In this document: piece by piece, positions 22,706-32,699 of the stretch | How positions within the stretch are numbered: the stretch's first letter is position 1 | How the letters are laid out: the number at the start of each line of letters is the position of its first letter | NCBI GenBank assembly: GCA_020747045.1 | Contig: JAGTJN010000021.1 | Span: 868,001 to 932,000, forward strand | Reading direction: 5' to 3' | Length of the DNA: 64,000 nt | Origin: Phaeosphaeria sp. MPI-PUGE-AT-0046c | Lineage: Eukaryota > Ascomycota > Dothideomycetes > Pleosporales > Phaeosphaeriaceae | Notes under the pieces: model-generated | Seen by the model: only the letters and a program-made list of their open reading frames with translations | Database searches by the model: none | What the model was told of the DNA's origin: nothing | Translations under genes and position numbers: made by a program

Positions 22706-22970
22706 GGCTGTATATCCAATGTCTCTCTTGGCTGGTGTTGGACAACGGCGTGGTTGGCGGGACCAACTTTGTACGGCGGCCCACTTGGACCCCTTCCCCG
22801 CCGCATTAGCCTCTCCAAACATGCCTGTCAGAGACAAAAGTTTGTTGCATTTGCTCGACTCAACCGCCGCTGCACCCAACCTGACCCATACTGCGCTTGC
22901 TTTGGACGCTTTGCACAGGACTCTCTGGCTAACTCTGCTCTTCAAGGCTATCTCTGGCGCTCACGTCACC

Positions 22971-24478
22971 AGTAAACAGCATCCACGAGTACGACAACCC
23001 CTCCATGCGCGCAAGCCATGCTGATCTGAACTTTTAGTGGATTCCGGAGAAGTCGACCTCTACGGTACGCACGAGCGCATGCCCTTTCTCGACGTGTCCT
23101 AACTGCAGCAGAGGTCCTCGGTATCACCAGCAGCGCAAGCAAGGCCGAGATCAAGAAAGCCTACCACAAGGTGCGCATCCCACTCTTGCATTTGCTTGCA
23201 TACTCACAGCGGGCAGGCTGCGCTAGCACACCACCCCGACAAGGTCGCTGAAGATGAGCGCGTAGAAGCCGAAGTCCGCTTCAAGGCGGCCAAACAGGCC
23301 TACGAGATCCTCAACGATGACGACAAGCGACACCTGTACGACACCCACGGCATGGCCGCCTTCGACCCCTCCAACGGCATGGGCGGCGGCGGCGGCCCGG
23401 ACATGGACGACATCTTCGCTCAGATGTTCGGCGGCATGGGAGGAGGCGGATTTGGCGGCATGCCCGGTATGGGTGGCATGGGCGGCATGCCTGGCGGACG
23501 AAACGTGCCCCGCAAGGGCCGTTCAGTGGAGCAGGAGTACGAGGTCACTCTCGAGGAGCTCTACAAGGGCAAGACCACAAAGTTCTCCAACACCAAGAAC
23601 ACTGTCTGCTCCAACTGCAAGGGTAGTGGCGGCAAGGCCGGAGCCAAGAGCAACCCATGTGGAGGCTGCGGTGGTCGAGGTAGGCGCCTCCAAGTCTTGC
23701 GCATGGCACCCCCTCCTAACACACTCCAGGTATGAAAGCAGTCCTCCGCCAAGTCGGTCCTGGTCTCGTCACCCAAGAGACTGTCGCCTGTGGCAACTGC
23801 CAAGGATCCGGCCAGGTGATTCCAGAGAAGCAGCGGTGCAAAAAGTGCAAGGGCAACAAGGTCGTCGAGGCTAAGAACGTCCTCGAACTCTACATCCCAC
23901 GCGGCGCACGAGAAGGCGAGCGCATAACCCTTGCCGGCGAAGCAGACCAATTACCGGACCAAGAGCCTGGCGACATCATCTTCACTCTCAAGGAAGTCGA
24001 GCACGAGACTTTCGAGCGCGCCGGCGCAGACCTGAGGGCTGAGCTGAACATCTCTCTGGTTGAGGCACTCACAGGTTTCAACCGCGTCGTCCTCACACAT
24101 CTCGACGGCCGTGGCATCCAGCTCAACGTACAACAACCCAGCGGCAAAGTCCTCCGACCCGGCCAGGTTCTGAAGGTCCCGGGCGAAGGCATGCCCATGA
24201 AGCGCAGCGACGCCAAGGGCGACCTCTATCTCGTCGTCGATATCGAATTCCCCGAGGACGGCTGGCTCAAGAACGACGCTGCGGTGCAGAAGATCAAAGA
24301 CGCCCTACCCGCTCCCGAGCACGACGAGGAGAAGCACCAAGAGGTAGAAGAGGTGGAGCTCGACTTTGACGCCGATATGGAGGACTTTGGCGCAGGCAGC
24401 GGAGACCCACGCGCCGGTGGCGGTGACTGGGAAGATGATGAGGAGGGCGAAGGCGGACCGCAGTGCGCGACGCAATAG
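22971..24478 (+). CDS. YDJ1: Type I HSP40 co-chaperone, Ydj1/Mas5-like, farnesylation motif
   Basis: Coding pieces 22971, 23038-23064, 23112-23170, 23217-23679 and 23730-24478 give 432 residues. The start codon appears to be split: A at 22971 ends one exon, a 66-nt intron (GTAAAC...TTTTAG) follows, and TG opens the next, producing CACCATGG. The J domain has HPD at 35-37, followed by a Gly/Met-rich linker and four zinc-binding Cys pairs (CSNCKGSG, CGGCGGRG, CGNCQGSG, CKKCKGNK). The protein ends in CATQ, a CaaX box for farnesylation and membrane tethering. It works with cytosolic Hsp70 in folding and mitochondrial import. An in-frame ATG at 22821 would add 50 residues. Introns of 66, 47, 46 and 50 nt. 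Confidence 0.92.
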
Positions 24479-25323
24479 ACGATATAGCATACGATTGACG
24501 ATTGCATGGCTTGGCGTTGGGTGGTAATCTTTTGGTTCCCAGACAATTGGGCAATACTGAAAGCATAGATCGACTGTTCAGAGTCAAACGCTTTACGCTG
24601 ATGATCGGGACTTAGCAATTTACATCGATGAGGGAAGCAACTATGCACATGGTTTTTTGAAGATTGCATACCACAAAAGGCATCATGTTCATCCCTCCTT
24701 GTCGCTGTGCACTGCCTCAACGCCATCATTTCTACCTCTGTACACGTCTTCCTCTTCCTTCCTCGTAATATCCCTCCATATTTGACATGCGTATTTATGA
24801 GCGCTTCAGAATCGTCAAAGGCCATCTCATCGAGGTCAAAGTTATGGTTCAAATGCAAAGGGCGATCCCACAACAAGTACTGCCCATAAACATCATCAGT
24901 ATCATTGAACTTTTCGAGATGAATAGGCTAACAAGACCTCTCGACATAATTGATAGCTTCGAGGCTCGTCTAGCTATACTCAGCGTTCGATACAAAGCCA
25001 AAAGTCAGGTTGCTCTCGGTGTATTACGTCGAAACTACTCGATAATGTTCGACATTGCAACGAGAAATCAAATTGACATGAGTAAACCCTGGTCATCCGC
25101 TTTAAAGGTATGAATAATCACCCTTGAACGCTACAACGCGGGCCTCTCAAAAACCACACTAAACGACATAAATGTTTAATACTGTGAAACGCTGATTCCA
25201 CCATCCGCAATGAATGCATCAAGCTTCTTTACCCAAGCGACATCATCGTAAGCGGCACTTGCCGATCTTCTGACAGTGATAACGACGGCAGGGCATCACT
25301 ATTGTTGTCATTCCACCCGCTCC
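24479..25323. other. Intergenic, YDJ1 to amidotransferase gene
   Basis: 845 bases. The first part is the YDJ1 3' end. A plus-strand open frame near 24787-25113 has no recognisable protein and lacks context. The only structured item is the amidotransferase fragment at 25200-25290, listed separately. Confidence 0.5.
25200..25290 (-). pseudogene. Fragment of a second amidotransferase copy
   Basis: About 85 bases here are clearly similar to 25856-25945 inside the intact neighbour: both share ATGCATCAAGC, then TTACCCAAG/TTGACCCAAGG, then CATCATCGTA/CGTCATCGTA in the same order. The minus-strand reading gives SAAYDDVAWVKKLDAFIA against NAAYDDVPWVKRLDAFIA of the gene. The rest of the copy is gone. 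A relic of a tandem duplication. Confidence 0.75.
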
Positions 25324-26127
25324 TCAATTTGCCTTCTCTAGAAAGAAAGCACACAGCATCCTAGCTGCTACGTCCGCATCGTCATCCGCATCGATATCGT
25401 CTAATACTCCCTGTAATCTCTCTGGCGCCCAGCTCGATCCAAACTCATGCTTGATCACTTCACTATTGATCTCCCGATTAAATTCAAAATGCCCCTGGAG
25501 CGTAAACACTCTCCCAGGCAAGTACGCACCTTGCATCGCACAATGCTCCGTCGTGCCAACCAACTCCCACTCCTGAGGTAGCTCCGCGCCCGCAGGCACA
25601 ACGACATGATCCCCATGCACGAGTTGCAATCTCATCCTCCCGCTCAAATCGTCTTTTAGTAATACGTCCTCCCTTCGATCCTGTGCGCCGAATGTCGACA
25701 GGAATTTCTCGTTGAACGTGATTTCCTTGACCCCAATCTCCGACCCGTTTGGATCAAGCTCAGCCCTTACACCGTACTTGCCCAATAAACTCTGACACAC
25801 GAGCTGATGCCCGAAACATGTTGCGAAGATTTTCACATGAGGTTGCTCTGCGTATACACCTGCAATAAATGCATCAAGCCTCTTGACCCAAGGCACGTCA
25901 TCGTACGCTGCGTTTTCTGATCCGCTGAGAACGATTGCGTCAAAGTTGGACATGCAGGAGGGATATTCGTCATTGGTGACGTCGAAATCGGTGGATGTGA
26001 TGGTGATGTTGGGCGCTGCGGTGGCGAGGAGCGAGTGGAAGATGCGGCCCCATGTGGGGTAACGGGGGAGGAGGGACGGGACGGGGATGTCGGCGTTGAG
26101 CATGCATATTCGGATGGTAGAAGGCAT
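25324..26127 (-). CDS. Class I glutamine-amidotransferase-like protein
   Basis: Single exon, 267 residues from ATG 26127; 24 upstream open codons are ignored because the family begins with MPSTIRICMLNADIPVP-like sequence. The nucleophile Cys (C104) lies in KIFATCFGHQLV, the nucleophile elbow of GATase1 domains. H213 and E215 in LQGHFEFNRE complete the usual Cys-His-Glu triad. Free-standing fungal proteins of this type resemble GMP-synthase-like amidotransferases or gamma-glutamyl peptidases that act on glutathione conjugates; the exact reaction cannot be told. A fragment of a second copy lies just downstream. Confidence 0.83.
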   Translation of the reverse strand: MPSTIRICMLNADIPVPSLLPRYPTWGRIFHSLLATAAPNITITSTDFDVTNDEYPSCMSNFDAIVLSGSENAAYDDVPWVKRLDAFIAGVYAEQPHVKIFATCFGHQLVCQSLLGKYGVRAELDPNGSEIGVKEITFNEKFLSTFGAQDRREDVLLKDDLSGRMRLQLVHGDHVVVPAGAELPQEWELVGTTEHCAMQGAYLPGRVFTLQGHFEFNREINSEVIKHEFGSSWAPERLQGVLDDIDADDDADVAARMLCAFFLEKAN

Positions 26128-27121
26128 CTTTGTCAGAATCTGCGAAGAGAAAGATAGAGCTGCAGATGCGTGTAAAATCAAAATGTTAGTGATTTCCACG
26201 ATTTCAGTACATTTAAGGCAGCCAGTCGTTTATTCCGGTGCTAACTTATTAATGTGATTCGAGTGTCCAGATATCTCGGAATAGTGATCGGACATGTTCT
26301 AACAATGTTTGAGCTCTTTTGCGGCATCAGCATACGACAAATGTTGACCATGGGAACTGAAGCATATTTCAAGCAGTAAGGGAGTCGTCTTAGATTCCTG
26401 CATCTCGCACACACCAACAACGCAGCCCAATTCGGTTTCGTCTCGTTATCACAACCCTCACATCCGTCTGGGATCTTGTCCAACTTGTGGGCCGACTACT
26501 TGATATCGTCGGTGAACGCTTTGCCGTCATCATCTCGGTAGCCCACGCTGGCATTCATCCTGTTTACGTCTCCCATATCGTCGACCATCTAAATCTTGCT
26601 CTGCGCTACGCGATCCAAGACCTCTTTTCTTCAAATCCAGGGCACGAAAAGGGATCCTGCAGACCGATCTGCGTAGCTAGAATTTGGAATGTGCGCGGGA
26701 AGGAGTTAAGTAGGAGGTAGACCTTGCTCCTGTTATCCGCTAACGCATAGAATCAGGACTACATGACTATGTTACTGGATCACTATAGCGATGGTCCGAG
26801 GGGTGCTCAAGAGTTGATTACACGGAAGGAATTCGGAGGGTGCTTAGAGCACTATATAGAGAGTATGGTCGACGTTAGTGGTGCGGAGTGGAAGTATGTT
26901 AGGAGTTTGTACGAATTGTGAACTATGGTAACAGGGTCTCATGTGGTGGATAGGCAGAGAAAAGATTTATCGAACGTTTCGGTCATTGGTAATTCATCTT
27001 CGAGGGGTCCATCTCATCCATGGTAACAATGTTTGCTGGTGTATTTGCCAACAAGGCCGCCTTATAACGCTCCTTTCGCATTCGACCTTTCGTCCACAAC
27101 TTCACCTACTCTCCGAAAATT
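26128..27121. other. Intergenic with possible relic reading frames
   Basis: 994 bases. Plus-strand stretches at 26487-26715 and 26757-26925 read like protein (for example GERFAVIISVAHAG, and KEFGGCLEHYIESMVDVSGA followed by a stop). They are separated by a 47-nt intron-like segment with a GCTAAC branch site. The phases do not join, so this is probably a dead gene. Not recognised. Confidence 0.35.
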
Positions 27122-27887
27122 ATGGCAACCACCTTCGAATCCCTTCCCGATAGCCCAGTGTAAGTCGAATTCGCTTAGAACTCCCAAACCATTGCTAATA
27201 CCAATTGTACAGGCTTTTCAACAATCCACAAAGGTCAGACATCATCATTCGTCAGTTCTGCAATGGCCAAGTGAAACAATATTTCGCGCACAAATGTGTA
27301 TTAGATTCGTCTGGCTCAGCGTGGTTCCAGCAGCTCATTCGAGGAAACTACATCGTGCGCAATATCTCCTCGCCACAGGTAACCCTACAGAGTCTGACAT
27401 GTTCCAGAATCCTCGCACAAATATCATCGAGCTCCACCAAGACGATCCAGTCCACTTTGAGCTCGTGCTCAAATGGCTCTACACGAGAGAATGGGACCGC
27501 GATATCGAAGCGAAGCGGGGCTTCTGGGGTGAATCTTGCCCTCGGAGCCAAGCGTTTGTCGCAGTTGGCGTCTACGCGCTCGCTAATAAGTACAACATTC
27601 CTTCTCTTCGCGAATATACTTTTGAGAAATTGTTGTCGAACCCGGTAATCTACGACAGCAGGCTTCGAGGATGGGATGATCTACTTGACATGGTACTTGT
27701 GCACTGTCCTCGGTGCCTGTGGCCGGGCTGCATGATGTGCCATCTGATCTGGGAAGCTTTCTGGGAAAGTGGTCGAGCCGAAGATGTTCATGCTTTGGAT
27801 CTGATTGAAAGGGGGTTTTGGAGGGTTCGAAATTATCTGGTCTTGGTTATGCAGGCAGAAGCCAGAGAGACGAGGTTGGGAGCATGA
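27122..27887 (+). CDS. BTB/POZ protein, tandem copy 1 (intact)
   Basis: Exons 27122-27159, 27213-27354 and 27408-27887 give 219 residues. The second intron uses a GTGCGC donor and a CTGAC branch site; with it the protein aligns residue for residue with copy 3 across the junction. The BTB core is clear: LFNNPQRSDIIIRQ, AHKCVLDSSGSAWFQQLIRG, then DDPVHFELVLKWLYTREW and VGVYALANKYNIPSLREYTF. After the BTB fold comes a Cys cluster CPRCLWPGCMMC (C-x2-C-x4-C-x2-C) that could bind zinc. BTB domains mediate dimerisation or link to Cul3 ligases; no partner can be named. First of four related genes in 3.6 kb. Confidence 0.82.
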
Positions 27888-28296
27888 CATTATGCGGAGA
27901 GAATGGAATAGCGCTGGTCATGTCGCGTGCTACATCGACACAATGGTAGAAACATTCGTTCTAATGCGATCAGCGAAATGTCTAGTTTTTCACCAAATTA
28001 CATCTCTAGCCCTAGAAATTGTTTGCGCGAAATTGCATCATGTCAAATACATCTTCTTCTCCTCTCAAGGAAGTAGCAACCAAATGTTAAGTAACCCGTA
28101 GACTGGCGCTCACCTTGGATTAGCAATTCTTTCAGGTGAGTGTGACCGACAAGCTTGCCTCTTCTTGACAATTGCGTTGGAGTAACTCCGCCTTCACCTG
28201 CGATACAGTCGCGATCAAAAGTACCTGGGTAACCAATTCCCAAGATCCTTCACTTCTATACACCACCTCGTGAGCTTTATCTCGCTATATGCGACG
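27888..28296. other. Intergenic between BTB copies 1 and 2
   Basis: 409 bases. An ATG-led short exon (28039-28085) followed by a GTTAAG donor and a TTTCAG acceptor may be the first exon of a lost BTB copy. The minus strand at 28150-28215 reads GVTPTQLSRRGKLVGHTHLK then ELLI, like a single ankyrin repeat. Neither extends further. Confidence 0.3.
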
Positions 28297-28675
28297 ATGG
28301 CGGCGAAAATCTCGTTAGGGAAGCCCTGTTATTCTGCGCTCTGAAGCTAATGATGTTGATCCAGTCTGTTCAACAACTCTCTTCTGAGCGATGTCACTAT
28401 CCTTCAGACTTACAATGGCGTCACGAAAGAATACTTCGCTCCCAAAGCTGTTCTGTGCGTCGCTTCGGGCTGGTTCGTCAAAGCTCTGACCGGTAACTTC
28501 AAGGTACTCGTGAAACGAATTCTTTACAGCGTGAATGCTAGCTAACAACGTAAACTAGGAGGCATCCTCTCGCACGATCACTCTGCGTGATGATGACCCT
28601 ATTTACTTCGAACTCTTCCTTCGCTACTTATACGATGGCAAGTGGGATCAATTGGTCGCTGATCGAAAGAGCTAG
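28297..28675 (+). pseudogene. BTB/POZ protein, tandem copy 2 (truncated)
   Basis: Exons 28297-28313, 28365-28503 and 28559-28675 keep intact splice sites and the same intron positions as copy 3, giving 90 residues: LFNNSLLSDVTILQTYNG, then AVLCVASGWFVKALTGNFK, EASSRTITLRDDDPIYFELF and LRYLYDGKWD. The frame stops soon after the BTB beta-strand region. Downstream to about 28770 there are out-of-frame shreds of the missing helices (DKCEEHMQYDLDL). So either a decayed gene or a natural short BTB product; decay is more likely. Confidence 0.65.
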
Positions 28676-28967
28676 ACAACAAACGACATGCACGTGCCAA
28701 AGAACAGCTGTCTTGCCCTTCAGTGATAAATGCGAAGAGCACATGCAATACGATCTTGATTTGTACATACTCGTGAAATGCTCTACTTGCCTAGTGAATG
28801 TGGTTCTTGCGATTGATTGCGCGGCTCCGTTTGTCTCTCACACCTCTTGCTGCGCGTTGACGAAGCTAGCGCCACACCGTTGAAGTAGTTCTCACTTGCT
28901 TTTGATCACAGTTTCGTTCCTCAACTTCTCCATACCAACAGACACCAATCGCACGTGTTTCTTAGGA

Positions 28968-29818
28968 ATGGCGGTCACAACGTAAGTGCACAACTGCCAC
29001 AGCTCATCCTAGCAATCTCACGCCCTTCCCGCATCGGAGCTGAAAATTCCTCTCAGGCTCTTCAACGATGTCACGCTGTCGGATGTGAAGATCATACAGA
29101 TACATGATGGCAAGACGCGCGAGTATCCCGCACACAAGGTCGCTCTGTGTCTTCAGTCGCCTTACTCCATGAAAGCGTTCACCGGCGGCTTTAAAGTACG
29201 TATACTTCACAGTGAATCACGTTCAGTGCGTTGACTTGTTGTGTACAGGAAGCTAGCGAGGGTGTCATCACGCTCAAGGGAGACAACCCTGTTCACTTCG
29301 AGTTTGCCCTCAAATTCATGTATACCGAGAACTATGACATCGATGCTATCGAAGCGATCATTGGCAAGGACGACAAGCTCAAGCGCATTCACTTCGCCAT
29401 GGGGGTTTACACGATCGCCGATAAGTACAACATCAAACGTCTCACACAACCGGTTCACGCCGATCTTCAGCGCAATCTCAACGCGGCAACAGACGAGAAC
29501 ACCCTGACATCTGTCGTAGAATCCTACTACAGGACTTCATCAACATTTGGTCATGACTTTGGCAAGATGATTGTGTCTACCATTTTTTGCAGCCATCACA
29601 AGTCCTGCGGCCATCACACCTTCACCAGGTCTGATGAGTTCGCGCAACTCTGCATGACGTATCCCATATTCGCGTCTGATATTATGGCTTCAATGAAACG
29701 TTTGAGATGTATCTCTTGCGGCAAGACTGTTCTCTTCAGCGGATTCGAATATCAAATCGTAGGAAACCGCGTACGGTGTGGCCAATGTAGTGACTGGGCG
29801 ACTTTATCCATGGACTGA
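28968..29818 (+). CDS. BTB/POZ protein with C-terminal zinc-ribbon-like motif, tandem copy 3
   Basis: Exons 28968-28981, 29057-29195 and 29249-29818 give 240 residues; exon 2 is 139 nt, the same length as in copy 2. The BTB core runs from LFNDVTLSDVKIIQIHDG through AHKVALCLQSPYSMKAFTGG, KGDNPVHFEFALKFMYTENY and VYTIADKYNIKRLTQPV. The C-terminus holds two CxxC pairs, C205/C208 and C228/C231, about 19 residues apart, a zinc-ribbon-like layout, plus a Cys/His-rich patch (CSHHKSCGHH) before it. The combination BTB plus ribbon is unusual. Role unknown; an adaptor or DNA-associated role is inference. Confidence 0.83.
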
Positions 29819-30339
29819 GTTGCCATGAAGCGCGTATGTGCTCAAGCTCTGTAAAGAAGCGACGAGAGGCTCTAAATTATTTTGAGAAACATTTTGGCGA
29901 ACAACAAAATCACTGATTGCCTACGAGAGGGCTTGGTCCGCGTCTCGTGACAGCCGACTTTTAGTCCGGCGGAGCATTTCCTATACTAGGGTGCTTATTC
30001 GATAGACCCTTCCAGCTATGATGAATGATAATTGACATTGTCTCAATTAATTGGAACATGCACGTATACTCCTCCAGGCTTCCGACGCAGGCATCGAAGA
30101 TTGTTGTTGGTGAAGAAAAGCTTGACTTGCCATATGAAGCTGACCAAGATTGTCTGCGCATATCTGTCGAACATTCATGACTTTGAACGCTTAAATCAAT
30201 AGTATATTGCCCGGTACGAAAAGTGGAATTGCCATTTCACCTGCAGCCAAAATCTTTGCTTAGCCTACACCATCAGGATGGCAACCTCAAATCATCCTGC
30301 TACGAAATAGGCTCCTAGATCCTAAACGATACGAATCGC
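29819..30339. other. Intergenic between BTB copies 3 and 4
   Basis: 521 bases, AT-richer than the housekeeping blocks. No reading frame with protein character and no clear promoter motif. Confidence 0.5.
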
Positions 30340-30680
30340 ATGCAAAATCTCATCGAAACCAATGGGGCTAGTATGTTCAATAATCCCGTTCTTTCTGGCG
30401 TAGTGATCAGACAAGTCTGCGGCAACGAGGTACGCGAATACTACGCGCACAGGTCTATTCTTTGCATATCATCACAGTACTTCCTGAATATGTTCATGAG
30501 TGTTTTAGGAGTGCGTTTTTGTCTCTCGTCGACGTCCAGTATCGTTAATCTGTTGTAAAGGAAGCGCCAACAGACACCATCGATCTCTATGATGACGATC
30601 CCGACAGAGAGGCAGAAGCTCGACCGAAGCAACTGCAATTTGAACCGATGCTGCCATTACACTGTTGCAAAAGTTGGTAG
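30340..30680 (+). pseudogene. BTB/POZ protein, tandem copy 4 (truncated)
   Basis: Exons 30340-30510 and 30561-30680 join in phase (GTGCGT...TAAAG, 50 nt) to give 96 residues. The N-terminal half matches the array: MFNNPVLSGVVIRQVCGNE, REYYAHRSILCISSQYFLNM, then EAPTDTIDLYDDDPDREAEA. The beta-strand after DDDP is lost and replaced by an unrelated Gln/Pro/Cys tail ending at 30680. The fold cannot be complete, so this is a truncated copy. The intron sits where copies 2 and 3 have theirs. Confidence 0.6.
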
Positions 30681-31173
30681 AAACGTCAAAGACCAGTAGA
30701 CCAGTAGAACATTAGATCTGTAAGCGCTTTTTAAACAACCTAGACTGCTCGAGCAAAGGCGCACTAACGGGCCAGTGGCTCCCAAGACGAGCTAGTGATA
30801 GTAACTTGGGTTAGAGCAAGTCTAACTATATGAGAATACTAATTGGACCTTTCTATACTCAGCGCGAGATTACGCTCAACAGTGAAGAACGGCATTGGCA
30901 CAATGAGCCCGGTATCGTATGAAGAGAACAGGCTCTTGTTTTTCAGCTTTCGCGTTGCTCAGAGTTGGTGTATTCATTGTCAGGTTGCAGGGGATACTTA
31001 TGCTGAGATGGACCAACATCTTCATTTTGTTGGCTGATTGGCTTGATGTAGATAGAAAGATATGATTACATGACAGACTACCCTACCAGGTCTACACAGA
31101 CAACAAGGCCGGTTTCGCGCTTGCAAATGGAGACGCGAAGCCATTGATATCGAACCACTAGCCAAGTCAGGTC
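30681..31173. other. Intergenic, BTB array to ustYa-like gene
   Basis: 493 bases. The right part is the 3' end of the minus-strand ustYa-like gene. No other supported feature. Confidence 0.5.
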
Positions 31174-32051
31174 TTACAAGCTCTCTTTCCCATCTGTGAT
31201 TCGCCTTGCGATCGCCCACTCACTAATCTCACCGTAGTTACGGCAGACATGAACGGCACCGGTCCCATCCGTGCCTAACTTGTCCACCTGGCTCTGTCCC
31301 TCCAGCGTAGTATCACCGCAACATAAGAGCGCATTATGTAAGTAGTTGATACAGTGATCATTGTGCTCGAGTGCGTGCTCGTCAATCTCCCAGTCCTTGT
31401 TACGGATCTGCAAGATAAGCTTGTCCATGTAGCTTGTCATGTGCATCAGGCAGTGCAGTTCGTGAAAAACTGCGATCGTGAATACTTCTTTGCCTGGAGA
31501 CTCCTTATAGTGCTGAGGTGGTGGGAGGTCGTAGGATGCGTAGTCTTGCACGTCGATGAAGCCGCCGCCAACTGTGGGCGTGTTAGACCGTGCGCATTGC
31601 AGAAATAAGTGTGCTGTGAGTGATCTCACGTACCAGGCATGAGAGCTTCCCAATTGTGCTTGGTCGCATTGATTGAGTCCATTGTCTTGTGGTCCGAAAC
31701 GTAGAGGCCGTCATCGCGAAACTTCTTGTACTCTTGCGAGACTATTGTGGTGTTAATGAACGCCGAGTATGGAAAGGTTTGAACTGCTGTAGACATACAA
31801 CGAGGTACAAGGCCGTTCAGCTCTGCTCCTATGGCAAGTAGTGAGGGATGTCTGCGCATGACAGAAAGTTCGCACAAAAGGATCGCAAAGAGCAGCAGGA
31901 AGGTCACTGGCCATTTCAATGCTCCAACACTGCCGAGTAGCCTTGTCCAGAACTTCGATCGCCGGGGTTCGTCATGAAAGTATGGAGACTCGGTATCGTC
32001 GTTGTCATGTTCGATGTGTTCGTTCCGGACTTTCGAGTAAGGGAACGGCAT
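31174..32051 (-). CDS. UstYa-family (DUF3328) oxidase-like membrane protein
   Basis: Exons 32051-31634 and 31571-31174 (62-nt intron, GTACGT donor) give 271 residues from ATG 32051. A single TM helix lies at about 44-62, with a charged cytosolic N-terminus and a lumenal domain behind it. The two family-defining HxxHC motifs are intact: HELHC at 176-180 and HNDHC at 209-213. Characterised relatives (UstYa/UstYb and others) act in fungal ribosomal-peptide and cyclopeptide mycotoxin pathways, where they cyclise or hydroxylate precursors. Here no precursor peptide with repeated Kex2 sites, peptidase or tyrosinase gene is seen nearby, so its pathway is unknown. Confidence 0.88.
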
Positions 32052-32699
32052 CGTCAATGGCCAACGGCAAACAGTGCAGTCAGACGAAGTGATTGTGGAA
32101 TGGAAATTCAAAGAGGAATATCGTCGACACGATGAAGTTCAGGATGATGTTGTTACTCAGGGTTGGCTTGACTTTGGAAATTAATGTTTGACTGAAGAAA
32201 TTACAGCAGCTCACTTCGATTGATCCTGGGCCCGATTGACTTATAGCTAAGGGGCCCCTCGCTGGTACGTACCCACCCCACGCCTTTCGTGACAGTCATG
32301 CCTGCGCCACTACCGCTATATCTCTGCGGGGTTGAACACAATCGTTACCGAAAGTTTTCAGAAGCCTTGCAGGTCTACGGAGTATCCAGTTGTCTAAGAT
32401 GCTTGGCGCGCCCGTTCAATATCCATGGTCACATATAGGTGACGAACGTACAAACCTGGGGCAAAAACCAAAGTATCTATTCCAGAGATCGTTGGCCGCA
32501 GTTTTGCAGTTACGTTGGAACGCCAAGCTCTTACACAAAATCGCTATTGTATACCCAAAGAGGTAAGTCCTTCACCGCTAGACGTGGGGTGTTTGGACAA
32601 AGACAAAGAACGATGGTAAACATGCAGATGAGTAAAATCATGGAGGACCGCTTGTGATCTAGAACTCTTGGAAGTTTTAAGACATTTAGATCGCGGCGC
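32052..32699. other. Intergenic, ustYa-like promoter side
   Basis: 648 bases between the start of the ustYa-like gene and the 3' end of MOD5. Includes GGGCCCC and GGGCCC-type words near 32230-32260. No reading frame with protein character. Confidence 0.45.

Larger units (their letters stand above)
27122..30680 (+). repeat. Tandem array of four BTB genes
   Basis: Four same-strand genes share the BTB core, the intron before the E-x-x-x-x-x-I-x-L-x-D-D/N-P motif and the short first exon (not separable in copy 4). Copies 1 and 3 are full length; 2 and 4 are cut in the BTB fold. The pattern is that of local duplication followed by decay. DNA identity between copies looks low, so the array is not recent. 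Confidence 0.8.

Noticed and set aside
26487..26925. Two-exon gene with a 47-nt intron
   Set aside because: Donor and acceptor look good but no choice of sites keeps an open phase; left as a relic in the intergenic note.
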